Shown: positions 1 through 11,442 of the stretch, piece after piece
Layout of the letters: every line of letters starts with the position of its first letter
How positions within the stretch are numbered: the first letter of the stretch is position 1
Origin: Colius striatus
Taxonomy: Eukaryota > Chordata > Aves > Coliiformes > Coliidae
DNA length: 64,000 bases
Assembly (NCBI RefSeq): GCF_028858725.1
Contig: NC_084767.1
Span: 19,483,895-19,547,894, forward strand
Direction of reading: 5' to 3'
Translations under genes and position numbers: made by a program
Notes under the pieces: model-generated
What the model saw: only the letters and a program-made list of their open reading frames with translations
Database searches by the model: none
What the model was told of the DNA's origin: nothing

Positions 1-2176
1 GCAGGCCAGGCTGTGCTGCGTTCCAGGGCAGGAGGATGCACGTCTTCTCCTCGCCCTGGGGTGTAAGATGCCACTGGCTTCAACGTGGCACTACCAGGGC
101 TCCCACAGCCTTTGGCACAGGAATTGCAGTCAAGCCATGAGCACACCATGGGCTGTAGGTACCAGGGAATGTTCATGCAGGGGAAGCCAGGGCAGCATCA
201 CCTCTGAGCTGTGTGCAGGGTGCCCTTGGGTGGGATTTCTCCCATCCCACCCCTGGCACAGTGGAGCCAGAGGCAATCACCAGCCCTGGCAGAACACGTC
301 TCCCAGCTCCTCAGCAGGCACAGGTGTGGGGCTGGTTCAGCAATCCCTCTTAGGGAGACGTGTCAAACCTGTTTGTTCGTTACAGGTGCAGACCGAGCTC
401 TTCCCCCACATCTACAGCTGTACAATTGCTGCCTGTACAAGGGCTGCCTGCTTGGCAGGGTTATGTGTTTGTTTTGCTACGTTGTCTGCAAAGGCTGACA
501 GTGGCATAATACCATTCCAGCAGCCTTCTTTCTCTGGGCGAGAGAAGCTCTTCATCCCTGAAACTGCACCAAGGGCAGACAGGTGAAGCTCCTGAGTGCT
601 TTGCTGGCCTTGTGCCACACTTGGGAGGCAGAATCCCAAACGTGAGCAATCACTGGAGTCTGGCATTTCAGTCCCTGAAAGCCCTGCAGGGCTCTGACAG
701 GCGCAGTCACAGCCCCAAGAGCAGCCAGTGGGTGAAGGGACAGACTGGGACCACACAGGTCATTTTGGGAAGAGAAAAATAACAACTTGAATACTTCAAG
801 TGAGTAAGCCTGAAAATACCTTTTGTTTTTCATCTGACAGTCTCCCTAAGCACTATGTGTGAGTGGTGCTTCCCTGGCAGTGAAGGTCCTTCTCTGGAGC
901 AGGAGGAATGTTTGCCCATCCTGTTTTTTTAAGTGTTTGGTGGCTGCTCATGTCAGGCACCTGGGATTTGGAGAGGAGGGACCTCTATTTCAAGGCTCTC
1001 TTCACAGTGAGAGCAAACTCCTTCACAGTTTCTCTGGCTTGTGGTTTCTATGTGCAGATGAACTGCTTCTGTCAGGAGGTGAAGGCATGATGCTTCCCCG
1101 TGCTCACTCGGAGAGAATTCAGAATGAGTTTTTGTCTTCAGAAAGATAAAAGTTGGTGAAACCCCAGACCTGAGAAATGATGATGCCTTACTCCTTATGC
1201 CAGCAGCTCCTTAGAGCACTTGCATCACCATGCCCAGCCGTACTGTAGCTGAGCAGCCTGCTGCCACGCTGGGTGCGATCGGCTGGTCGGAGGGCCTGGT
1301 GCCTGAGAAGGTTTGCACCAGTGCCATGGCCTGTCAGTGTCCCAGCTTGCCACCAGCCTTGCTTGAGCCCGGACACTGAAAGTATGGATGGGAGGCTCTG
1401 GGCACAGGACACAGCTCTGCGTGCCTGCGCTTTACTGGTGAGGTCCTGAGGTCCTTCGTGTTCTCCCTGCATCTGCTGGTGATTTGCTCCATTTCTGGCT
1501 CTCTCTGCTCTAACTCACGCCCCCGCAGCGTGGGCACACTGACGCTTCCCCAGTACAATCTAATGGTTGTTAAATCTTTTTTATCTTCAGATACAGTCTC
1601 TAAGGAAGTGCAGCAAATTCTTCGCAGACCTACTTGTTTTTCTGTGTTGAAATACCCTTCCCCAAGCGCTCCTTCCTCCTCACAAGCTTCTCTTGGTGGT
1701 TGCAGTTACGCTTGGAGAGTGATGGGTTTGGCTGTGTGGGGCTGGTGGGCAGTGGGATGCTACCAGCACCTACTGCCCACCTTCGCTCTGCACTGGCTGC
1801 CACTCGGTTATGGCCCCTCAGAGCCTCACAGACCCTTCCCAGCTCCCTGAGGTACTCCTTCCTCTGCCACCTGGAGCTTCCCGAGGACCTCCTGGCTTGG
1901 GGCTGCTCGCCCAGGCGTGGGCTCTGGTTCCGGCAGTGCCAGCTGGGCTCAGACTGGGATTTGATTGAGGGCTCATCCCGGAGAGCCTTCAGACTCCTCT
2001 GGCATCTTCCTCCCTTTTTGCCTGAGCAACATAACCTTGGACCTGTGCAGAGTGGTAGAGGTCCTGGGACTCCTCTTCAATGTGTACCACTTACCTGGAC
2101 CCCTCTTCTGGGGAGGGGAGTGCTGTTGTGTGTGAGCAGAGTGAATTTTATATCAACAAATGCTTTCTTTTTGCAG
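1..2176 (+). other. ARHGAP26: ARHGAP26 intron (3' part)
   Basis: This is the intron upstream of the first SH3 exon, ending at the acceptor tttctttttgcag just before 2177. I looked for a further coding exon such as the Ser/Pro-rich linker that precedes the SH3 domain in this family and recognised none. The open frames here lack homology I know and lack paired splice sites. No clear repeat is seen. The stretch is moderately GC-rich, like the rest of the left third of the window. Confidence 0.7.
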
Positions 2177-2268
2177 CTCACCGCTGCGGAAAGCCCGAGC
2201 CTTGTACGCCTGTAAAGCAGAACACGACTCGGAGCTCTCCTTCACGGCAGGCACTGTGTTTGATAACG
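2177..2268 (+). CDS. ARHGAP26: ARHGAP26 penultimate coding exon, N-terminal half of SH3 domain
   Basis: This exon encodes SPLRKARALYACKAEHDSEL and continues SFTAGTVFDN. That is the start of the C-terminal SH3 domain of ARHGAP26/GRAF1, with the ALYAC beta-strand and the acidic RT loop (EHDSE). It is preceded by a polypyrimidine tract and cag acceptor (ending 2176) and followed by a g|gtgagt donor at 2269. It begins with the third base of a codon and ends with the first base of a codon, which is completed as Val by the next exon. In GRAF proteins an N-terminal BAR-PH unit and a RhoGAP domain come first; the SH3 binds proline-rich partners such as FAK. ARHGAP26 stimulates GTP hydrolysis on RhoA and Cdc42 and shapes membrane in clathrin-independent endocytosis. 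Paralogues ARHGAP10 and ARHGAP42 are alternatives, but the exact residues and the neighbouring NR3C1 point to ARHGAP26. Confidence 0.93.
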
Positions 2269-2929
2269 GTGAGTCCCTGGACTGGAGGGAGGGTAGGAGG
2301 GAGGGATGGGGCAGCTCCAGGAGTGGGAGCAGAAGAAGGTGGGCTCATTTTCCAGCATGCTATTTGGGCTGAGGCTCGGAAGAGCTGAGCCCAGAGCAGG
2401 ATTGGCTGCAGAGTGAGGCCAGAGCATGACAGGAGCGGAGAGTATGTGCCAGGGGCATTGGTAACACACCAGCAAATTCTCTTCCTTCTGAGACCCATGG
2501 CATTGCTGCTCACTGGCAGCCCCCTCACCTGCCGGGGAAGTGCTGCAGGAAGCAGCGCCCAGAGTGCGACTCCTGACCTGGGCAGCAGATAGGCAGGAGA
2601 CTTCCCCTTCACTGCAAAATGGGCACTTTTCCTTTGTAACAGCATCTCTCACTTTATTGTTGCCACGTGTATGAGATGCTACAGAGCCAGCATTAGCAGC
2701 CATACGAATGCAGCTACAGAGAAGGACACTTGGGTGTCATTTTTTTAGCACTAAGTTTTGCAAATCACTGATTTTCCTCCTGTGAGCCAGGGGATGATTT
2801 GGACTCAATTCATGGGTTTCCTTTCAGTCCCGTTTCCACCACCAGAAATCCCATGAAAGAAGAAGGCAAGAATACTTGAAACACCAGTGTTAAATCTGAG
2901 GTGTATGTTGCCGTATTTTCAAATCCGTG

Positions 2930-3024
2930 CTGTGACCTGATCTAGGTGACCCTGCTTCTGCAGGGGAGTCGGACTAGATGATCTCTAAAGGTCCCTTCCA
3001 AGCCCTACCAGTCTATGATTCTAC
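2930..3024 (+). mobile_element. CR1 LINE 3'-end fragment
   Basis: The stretch carries the typical tail of avian CR1 elements: ctgcaggggagtcggactag, then gatgatctctaaaggtccc, ttccaagccctacc and a tatgattct end. Only about 95 bp are present, so it is a severely 5'-truncated copy in the sense direction of ARHGAP26. Start is approximate. Confidence 0.85.
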
Positions 3025-3509
3025 AAAAGCAGCTGATGAGCCAGCCGTTGCTTAGGATCAGTGTAAAAACTGCCTTTTCAAGATCCTGATTTATTTCCTC
3101 AGGGAAGTAGTCCTAAGGGAGATGTGTGAAATAGGAGAGAGGGATAGATGTGGTCTTCCCACTCTCCCCCAGAGCTGAGCATGGTAGGCCACTGGCAGAG
3201 ATGTCCACTTTGCCACCTTGAGCGTGGGCCAGCGGGTCCCACTCCACATCGTGCTCATCACTCTGCTCATGCCTGTGGTGTCCAAGCCGCCAGCCCAGGG
3301 TGACAGGTGTTTTGGCCCCAGCAGTGGAAGTGGCCTCACATCTGCAGAGCACAAGGCAAAGGCATGCGTGGGTGACAGCTTTTACAGTGCCTGCCTTTGT
3401 CTGGCTCAGAGCTGTGTTACAGCGTGTTGGGAAGGGAAAGGGCAGCCTTCATGGAGGGTGTGCAGAGGTTCTCCACGACACATGTGGGCGTACAAAGTGC
3501 AGGCTCTGA

Positions 3510-4042
3510 CCCAAAGCAGAAGCATCTGGAGTACTGTGTCCAATTCTGGGCTCCCTAGATCAAGAGAGACAGGGAACTGCTGGAGAGAGTCCAGCGGAGG
3601 GCTGCCAAGATGATGAGAGGACTGGAACATCTCTCTGATGAGGAAAGGCTGCTACACCTGGGGCTGTTCATTCTGGGGAAGAGAAGGCTGAAAGGGGACC
3701 TTATCAATGCTTTTAAGTGTCGAAAAGGCAGGTTCAGAGGATGGGACTAGTCTTTATTCTGTGGCATCCGGTGACAGGACAAGGGGTAACAGGCGCAAGC
3801 TGGAACACAGGAAGTTCGACTTGAACACGAGGAAGAAGTTTCTTTGCCGTTCAGGTGAGGGAGCCCTGGCACAGGCTGCCCAGGGAGGGTGTGGAGTCTC
3901 CATGTCTGGAGGTTTCCAGACTCACATGGATGTGTTCCTGTGCCCCCTGATGGAGGGGAACCTGCTTTAGCAGGGGGTTGGACTGGTTGAGCTCTAGAGG
4001 CCCCTTCCAACCCCCACCATTGTGGGATTCTGGGATTCTGTG
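3510..4042 (+). mobile_element. CR1 LINE fragment, 3' end with part of ORF2 tail
   Basis: This is a 5'-truncated CR1 of about 530 bp. Visible landmarks in order are the ctggagtactgtgtccaatt segment (end of the ORF2 region), the ccagcggagggctgccaaga stretch, aggctgctacacctggggct, the acaaggggtaacaggcgcaa block, the cctggcacaggctgcccagg block, and the 3' end with ggttggactggttgagctct and ccccttccaaccc. It finishes in short tandem copies of the ggattct/attctg motif that CR1 elements use as a 3' end. The reading frame is decayed. The 5' limit is approximate. Confidence 0.93.
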
Positions 4043-7000
4043 AAGTTTGCGGGGCACAGTGTCACATTCCTGCCATGCTACATCAGTGGCCAGCCGTGGG
4101 GACGGCGGGTGCCTGGTGCTGACCGTGCTGCCTGTGTTTCCCTCCCTGGCAGCTGCCAATGCTTTTCTGGTCACTGAAGTTCTCCCTGACCTGGCAGTGC
4201 CTGTGCCTTAGCTCTTCACCCTGTGTGCCAGTGCCGTGTGCTCTGCGGGGCTGCCTAACCACTCCATGGGCACAGACCTGGAGTTTAAATGTCAGGTAGA
4301 ACCTGGTAGCAGTTGACTGATACCAGCATTTACCATACAGGGAGCTGTTCCCCAGTGGGCTGCATAGGAGAGATTAGTTTCCAAGTGTCGGCACCAGAAA
4401 TATTCTATGCAGTTGCCATAATGTTTCATGCAAGGAATGGAAAGTCAATGTGTGCTTTTTTTCCTCTGGGTACTAGGAGCTGGAATAGGTGAGTTCTGGT
4501 TAGCCTGATTTTCAGAGATGATGTTGATGAATGTAGGCTTTCTTTTTCCTGCATGAAGGGAAGGAATCTGTGCCCTGTGGAATGAAAGAGCTCTGGTTTA
4601 GATATAATCCCCGTGTAAAGAAAAGCCTTGTTACTACTTTCCAAGTAGTTCTTGGCTTTTGTATGTTGAGTGTTGTCATTTGGGAAACTGCTACCACATG
4701 CACAGGTTTTGCCCTGGGATGTACATGAGAATATAGCAGAAAGGGGAAGAAAATGAAAACATGTGAATTGGAGAAAATACTTTTCCTAAGCAGCTCCGTA
4801 GATATCTTATAAATAAACATGGTCTCCCCTTTGAGGACCCGTGGGAATTAGAGCAGCTAGGAGGGGAACAAGTTTGAATTAAATACATTGTGTTTACTAG
4901 ATAAAAATCAATCGATTATTTGAGGAAATAAAAAAATCCAGCATGTTGTAATCACTCAGGCTCACATTAGCTGGGAGAAGCGAGTGAGAAGCAGAGCTGC
5001 TTGGAAGAAATATCATTATGATGAAGGAGTTTTGCAAAGCCCATCGAAAGCAAATGGATCTTGGAAGTACTTGGACACATTCTTGTTTGACTTTAAGGTT
5101 CTCTTTGGTTGCACGTGGCAGAGCAGCATCTCTGTCTGACTGGGAAACTGGGGTGCTGCTACCCACGCAGTGTGGCATCCCACAGTAACCAATGCCCTGT
5201 TTTGAGAGGCACGTGCAAGCTCTGAGATGTTATTCCTGTTAGTTATAGGGAATGTGGGATTTCCAGCAGACCTTGAGCACTGGGTAGTTGTGTGCCCTTG
5301 TGGTACTACATAGGAGGGATGTCCTGAGTCCGTAGAGGCCTGAAATGGGGAAAAGTGAGAGTCTGCGCTCAGGGAAGAGGAGCTCACACGTGTTTTAACT
5401 AGCAGTCACCTCTGAAAGGGAAGACTCTGTACTCCAAGGCAATGAACCCCCCACGTGAGCCGCTGCTGCCAGGTTCTGTTGGCTTGTGCTACATTGGGAA
5501 AGTTGTCTTGCATTTGTGCTCCAATTCTGTGATAGTGAGATTCTCCTCCCTATCTGCTTGTGTGCTCTGCTCTGTCTGACAGTACGTAGACAGAAATAAA
5601 TGGCTGCCTTTGGGACAGAAGTAATTTTTTTAAGGCAAAAGCAGTAGCTGGAACTCAGATAACTTTTGGTTAAAGCACTTTCTCCGCCTATTTGGTGAGA
5701 CAAGAGAGCTGAGAACCTGATATACACACACGCCACGTAGGATTTGTTTTATCTTGACAACGATGGTCTATGGCAGGGCACTGGGAAGCCTGTGTTTCCA
5801 CTCAAAGGGAGATAACCCCAGAGCTTTTAATGCAGTTTTGCCCTTGAAGACTTTCCGTGCAGGCTGGAGTTGACATTTTTCCCCTGAGGAGACTGCTTTA
5901 ACCTTTGCTGATAGAAAAGCCCCAAGACTTGGATGTGGGAGGGTGTAAGCATGAAAAAAGAAGTTTGCATGAGTCACACCCAAAAATGTGTGAACCTGGG
6001 AGTTGGAACACCATGGCTCTTAAAACCAGTTAGTGTTCTGCAGTTTGTATTTTTTGTTGCTACATTACTAGGTACAGTACTCCTCAGCAGGCATACCCAG
6101 TAGTGATGGACTTTGCTGTGCTGGTGAGGACCAACCTCTGCCAAAACCTGGAGGTGTTTGGACTTAAACACTTCTCTCTTTCTGAATCTTTCTCACCAGT
6201 TAATGTCAGTCATGGGTTTTGCACGGAAAATGGCCATCCTGCAACAGGTGGGGCTGCAGTGGGAGAGGTGGCATGCAGAGGAGCCTGAAGCTCTGCCCCG
6301 CTGATGCTCTGCTGGTTTGATAAGCAGAGTATTTGTGTTTGCCATTTAATGGAAAAGGCTCAATTTTTAAATGTTTCTTTTCTCTCTGACTCTGCTGAGC
6401 CTTGACATGGCCTGTGCCTGCCTGCTGGCACACACAGATCCCGTCCCCACAGCTCTGGGGGAGGACTTAGACCCCACACAGGTGTCAGTGCTGTTTCTGG
6501 GATGCACTTAAGAAACATGGGCACATTTGTCCTGAAATGTGAATTATCAACACATTTCATTCTCCCATTGAATGAGGGTGAGCTGGGGCAGGAGGATGCC
6601 TGGATGGCAACACAGGGAGCAGTGAGGAAGGCAGGCATTGTGCCATGGGGCAGGGGGGCTGTCAGGGGGGCAACAGGGACTCGCTCTGCACTCTGCTCTC
6701 ACAGTTGGTGCCAGGCAGCCTTTAGGCCAGCAGACCTGCGGAGAGCCACAGTCTCTGAAACACTGACTTGCCACCGTTTATTGTGAGAGGTGCAGACAAT
6801 ATTCCTCTGCCTGCATTGACATAACCCTGGTTCCTGTAAAACCAGCAGATTTTCAGTAGTTGATTGAATAAAGAGGGAGTGTGAGTCTTTTGAAGACTGA
6901 TCAGGTTTCTCATTTAACAGAAAAGCGATTGCAGTGTTTGCTTTCCTGCCCGGAGCATTTGCCAAAGCCTTTTCTCTCAGCTGGGTGTGAAGCCAAGCTG

Positions 7001-7296
7001 GGACGTGCAGGTTACGAGGCGATATAGAGTTAATCCCATTTTTTTTTTATTAAGTGGGGTCCCTGACACTTCATAAAAGAGGGGCAGAGGAGTCCCACGG
7101 GTGGGCAGGCATGGACAAAAGGAGCACTTCAGCTTTCTGAGATCCTTGGCATATTACTATCCTTTAAAATAAATACAAATTAAAGGTCTTGCTCTCTCGC
7201 AAGAGTAACTTTGATGTTCTCAACACTAAAAGCACAACAGCTCCTGCACCATAATCCCCCTCCAGTAGTAACCTGCCTTTTCCTTCTCTCCTCAAG

Positions 7297-7385
7297 TCCA
7301 TCCATCCCAGGAGCCCGGCTGGCTGGAAGGGACCCTCAACGGCAAGACAGGATTAATCCCTGAGAACTACGTCGAATTCCTATAG
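7297..7385 (+). CDS. ARHGAP26: ARHGAP26 terminal coding exon, C-terminal half of SH3 domain and stop
   Basis: Joined to the previous exon it completes Val and reads VHPSQEPGWLEGTLNGKTGL followed by IPENYVEFL and a TAG stop at 7383-7385. These are the hallmarks of the second half of an SH3 domain: the EPGWL(E) tryptophan and the G-(L/I)-(I/F)-P-x-NYV motif. The SH3 domain is therefore intact and ends the protein, as in mammalian ARHGAP26. The acceptor is ctcctctc-aag ending at 7296. An acceptor of the aag type is less common than cag but acceptable. The downstream 1.8 kb has no coding continuation and is the 3'UTR. Confidence 0.95.
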
Positions 7386-9203
7386 CTTTGGGCACGACAA
7401 GTGCCACTGCTGAGCTTTACATGGTATCCATGGCAGCTGCTGGTGGGAGTCCTGCAGACCATTTTGCTCCTTGCCACTGCGCGCCGCACGGCAAGGGACT
7501 TCCCTGTCCCGCTGAGGTGGATGTCTGTGTGGATAGTGACCTTCCATCTCCTGCCACAGCACGAGCCGGGGCTGCGGGGCGGTCCCAGCTAGGCTTCTCC
7601 TGCCCCGGGCAGTCGCAGGCTGTGCCCAAGTCCACCTACCACCTCGGAGCCCTGGCAGCAATGAGAAAACCAGCAGCGAAGTGGCAGCTCCATGCCACAG
7701 CCCAAGAGCTCCGTAGGGGCTGAGCCTGCAAACTGAACCAGCACCAGAGAGCTGCCGAGCCTGATACTCCCTGCAGCGATGCTTCACCAGCCGCCAAGGG
7801 CATCAGAGGCAGCTGAGGGACCCCGTCAGCCTCCCCACCAGAGGAGCAGGCAGCAGCAAGGAGTCCTTTGCTCTCAGGCGTTTTCTCGTGTTCTGACCAC
7901 TGCGAGAAAAGCTCTGCCATGCAGCCAGAGAGCAGCCCCGCGCCTTCTCATGCTGTGGCTGGGCAGGGTGAGGTCCCTGCAGCTGTGTCACTGCACTGGG
8001 GGCACGGGGCAGCCCTGGCAAGGTGGCCAGCCCGCAGCAGAGCTCGGCTCTTGCCGACTAGAGCGAGGTGCACACTGGGCTCCAGGGTGGACACGAGGCC
8101 GGCCGGGAGCTGCCGGGACTCGGCAGGTGCCAGCATGGTGGGGGGAGAATACTTTGGACCAAACCTCTCAAACTCTTTTTTGATTTTGAGACTTTGGCGA
8201 GATAAGCATTTGTGATCTCTGCAGCCTGCACTTCCTTCCTGGAGGACAAGGTGCAGCTCGGATAAATACCACTCCCTTTTGTTTGACTGACTGTTTCGTA
8301 TCTCCGCTTTCTGATGCACCTTGCACAGAGACATCCATGCTTTTGTGAATGCCTGGACAACATGGCTGATGTGCCATGTTGGAGCTGCGTTTGCATCCCT
8401 CCACCATTGCTTTTTAAGTGGCCTCCTTGCTTGCAGCCTGGCGTGTAGTCTGTCCGTACCAAGTCTGTGCAGTGCTGGTTTTGGAAGGTCAATTGTTTCC
8501 CTACTTGTAGGACTATTGCTGTTGGTGTGACCAACCTACGGTCTATGAAAAACAATGGCCGAGCACTTTGACTCCACCACCCTCTGCTCCTGCCCTGGAG
8601 AGGCCGCTCGTGCTGCCGTGGACCTGTGGCCAGTGGTCAGCAGAGCGAGTTTGCAAATCCCTCGCCATTTCGGGTCATTTTTAAGGGGGAGGGTGGGAGA
8701 AGCAGCTCTGTGTGGCTGCGGAGCCAGGCTGGCCAGGTGACGTGTCAAGAGCTGTAGTGATTCTATTTTGTAACAGCAAATGTTGCAGGAGGCCCCAGCC
8801 TGTGGGCAGAGAGACTGTCATGCAGCAGCGCTGCTGCCACACGCGGCTGGGGCGTGGGTGTTGTGTCTTTTTGTAATGGTTTTAAAGATTCCGAGTGACT
8901 GGATTGCTGTATGTGCCACTTTTTATTTTTGAAAGAATTAATGTATAAATAGAGTATCTTAAAATATTATGAGGGAAAGATCTATATTTGATATTTTTAG
9001 AAGATGTGTAACAGGAGAAGCGGAGGACATTTGAGGCCGGTTGCAGAGGAGCGCCCGCGGGCCCTCGCATCCACAGCCACCCTCCAGGCCTTGGGCTGCC
9101 TTTTTGCTCGCTTTGTGGTGTCACGTAGAAATGAGGGGAGCTGAAATCTCAGACCTCTTTACATTTCTTTCGCAGTGATTAAACTTCCTGGACTTTTGTC
9201 TCA
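7386..9203 (+). other. ARHGAP26: ARHGAP26 3'UTR (predicted)
   Basis: The untranslated tail runs from the stop to a predicted cleavage site near 9203. It is GC-rich at first (about 7400-8150) and AT-rich near the end, where 8870-9010 has features such as an atgtataaatagag stretch and a ttatttttg run. The end is inferred from an ATTAAA hexamer at 9178-9183, then a genomic A-run, and a T/GT-rich element from about 9236 to 9260 that could serve as the downstream element. Longer isoforms ending further right, for example after AATAAA at 10165-10170, cannot be excluded. Confidence 0.6.
9178..9183 (+). terminator. ARHGAP26: ARHGAP26 polyadenylation signal ATTAAA
   Basis: ATTAAA, the second most frequent vertebrate poly(A) hexamer, lies about 20 bases before a natural A-run (starting about 9205). 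A tttgtttctctctgtgtttcc stretch follows and suits a GU-rich downstream element. The genomic A-run itself would cause internal oligo-dT priming, so cDNA evidence for this end needs care. Confidence 0.5.
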
Positions 9204-10743
9204 GAAAAAAAAAAAAAAAAAAGAGGAAAAAGCCGATTATTTGTTTCTCTCTGTGTTTCCAGGGTGGGTGCAGAGCAGCTCATCCCCCCCAGGATCGGGA
9301 CTAGAAGCGGGACCACTCCACAAGGTGTCCCCCCTGGGGACACCGGGTATAGCCTGGGCAGGGTGACGCCTCCAAACTGGCCCGTGTTTCCTACTTGAAG
9401 GTGGTTGGAGGGGGGCTGAGAGGTTTGAGGGGATGAAGACCGGCAAATGTTTTACCCACTAGTTGCCAGTTCATGTTCATCCTTGGGTTCAGTAGTGATC
9501 ATTGGTACCATTCACTGATTTTCCTGAAGCACAGGATGGGGCTGCGCTTCATCCAACCCTGTCAGCTGTGGCAGGACCTCAGGGGCTGCTCAGAGCTGGC
9601 GCTGGCACCAGCACTGCCTTAGCGGGCAGAACAGAAACCTTCTTCAAGGATGTAGGAGAGGGGTGGAGAGGGAAAGGAGAAAAAAACCACAAAGGCTGAA
9701 TATTTCGTGTATGAGCACTATTTGCGTGTGTTTGGGACTGTCCCAACCCCAGACACCTCTCCAGCAGGGCCCCTCCTGCCATCACAGCACAGGTGGAGGT
9801 TCCCAGCACGGCCTTCCGTCCAAGTGTGACACACAGCCTTCAAACAGAAAGCGCATCATGGAGAAAGGAGGGTTTCACATGTGTCAGAGACACCTAAAAG
9901 GCATGGTTAAGGGGTGAGGCATTTAGGGACCTCTCTAGTAATGCTGCCTGGGCACCGGCACAGGCTGCTCCCCAGCTCTTATCCCCACAGCACCCTTTAC
10001 CGCAGTGTCCCTGTTTGGCTCTTCAGATACTCAAGTCATTCTGAGGCAGCAGTAAATTCCTTTTCCTAGGCACTAAGGAGCTTTTGGATGTGCTACCTGG
10101 AGAGTTGTTGGGAACGAAAGTCCCACGCAGACGTATTTACAAGATGTCTTCTGCAGGGAAGGAAAATAAAGCACAAGCAGAAGTTATTGCTCTTAAGGAA
10201 GAGCTGGTGGAATAGGGTTTTTTTAATTAAACCTTTCCAAAAAAAAAAAAAAGGGATGAACCGCTTACTAAATATTCCCATTTGGGGACAGCTTTGATCC
10301 TGGAGCAAACATTGTTTTATTTAAAGGGAAATTAAGGATAGAAAATATGGTTTTAACCAATTTGCCGTGGCATTTGATGCTTAATATTAAAGTCATCAGT
10401 CAAAATGATAAGAGATCAGGGTGTTCATGCATGCTGATAGGTAAAGTCTCGCCTGCATTCCTTGTCCATCGTTGTAGGCATTCAACCAAAAAAACACCCA
10501 GCTCACAGTGTGATAGCATCTGTTGAAACAGATGTCACATGAGTTTCTGGTGCAGCCGTGCCATGTTTCAAGTCAGTGGTGCAAGCCCCAGGAGTTGACC
10601 GTGGCCAGGCCACTGTGCACCAGCCTTGGTCCTCGCACCCCGGCTGCCACTGACCATGGCATTTCTGAGGCACCCATGAGCCTGTGGTTGAGCTGCTGGC
10701 CCCTGTGTCTGTACAGATTTTACAGGATTTCCAGTAGGAAGTG

Positions 10744-10799
10744 AAGCACCTGGCATGGTTTAGGAGGACCCAGGCTTGGGTCCTCCTAAACCAGTGCTT
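10744..10799. repeat. Near-perfect inverted repeat (hairpin)
   Basis: Left arm 10757-10772 (ggtttaggaggaccca) and right arm 10777-10792 (tgggtcctcctaaacc) are exact reverse complements, 16 of 16 bases, with a 4-base spacer. A second stem, aagcac at 10744-10749 with gtgctt at 10794-10799, closes the structure across a 7-base bulge on one side and one base on the other. The function is not known. Confidence 0.85.
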
Positions 10800-10828
10800 G
10801 CATCACCTCTCTGTGCCCTGCCAGGGCC

Positions 10829-10897
10829 TTGGGTTGGGGTTGGGGTGGGATTGGGTCGGGGTTGGGTTAGGGTGGGATGGATTGGGTTGGATGGGTG
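10829..10897 (+). repeat. Degenerate telomere-like G-rich tract
   Basis: The run consists of irregular TTGGGG, TTGGGT, TTAGGG and ATTGGGTTGG units over roughly 70 bases. It resembles degenerate interstitial telomeric repeat or a simple G/T satellite. It contains more than four runs of three or more Gs, so the + strand could fold into a G-quadruplex. Confidence 0.75.
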
Positions 10898-11304
10898 CTT
10901 TTTGAGCAGGCTGTTACTTAGTAAAAGCAACAATGTCATGCTCTGGCCACGAATTTTTCAGATTCCCATCTGGCTCCATAGTCAGACAAAACATCGTCTT
11001 GGTAATTGTCCTGTCTAGAGAAGACTTCTGCTGAGTTGGGTGGCCTGAACAGCAGCCCAGACCATTACAGCAAAATACAGCCAGGCTGTGAGGCCGCTTT
11101 CAGGTCTTGGTTGTTGCTGTAAGATGGGGCATGTAGATGCTCTGTCCTCAAATGGGCTCCCACGGGTCCCTGCTGCGGCTGAATGCGGGCTCAGGTGTCA
11201 CACGCAGGATGGAGTTAGATGCTGTGACAGGGTGCCAAAGCATCACAGCTCCTCTGGGCGCTGGAGAGCTCCGAGCTTGCTGCACAAGTGCTCTCCAGCC
11301 ACGA

Positions 11305-11442
11305 TGCAGGCCCCATCCCTGGAGATACTGAAAAGCCTTGTAGATATTCTGTGTGACTCAGTGGTGGGCTTGGCAGTGTGAGGTTAGTAGTTGGGTTCAA
11401 TGAACTTAGAGGCCTTTTCCAACCAAAACAATGTTATGATTT
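11305..11442 (+). mobile_element. CR1 LINE 3'-end fragment
   Basis: The block has catccctggagatactgaaa, ggcttggcagtgtgaggtta, gttgggttcaatgaactt and gaggccttttccaacc, followed by tatgatt. This matches the CR1 3' region and closely parallels the end of the CR1 copy at 32120-33042, which suggests the same or a related subfamily. It lacks the 5' part. Confidence 0.85.

Larger units (their letters stand above)
2269..7296 (+). other. ARHGAP26: ARHGAP26 last intron
   Basis: This intron separates the two SH3 exons. The donor is gtgagt at 2269 and the acceptor is ctcctcaag ending at 7296. It contains two CR1 fragments (about 2930-3024 and 3510-4042). I recognise no other gene or repeat in the remainder. 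The many open frames on both strands have no recognisable domains. Confidence 0.8.

Noticed and set aside
68..586. 172-codon open frame near the left edge
   Set aside because: It has no recognisable domain and lies in GC-rich intron of ARHGAP26 with overlapping frames on both strands, as expected by chance.
10165..10170. AATAAA as the main ARHGAP26 poly(A) signal
   Set aside because: The hexamer has no clear GU-rich downstream element and lies about 1 kb past a better-supported site. It is kept only as a possible alternative.
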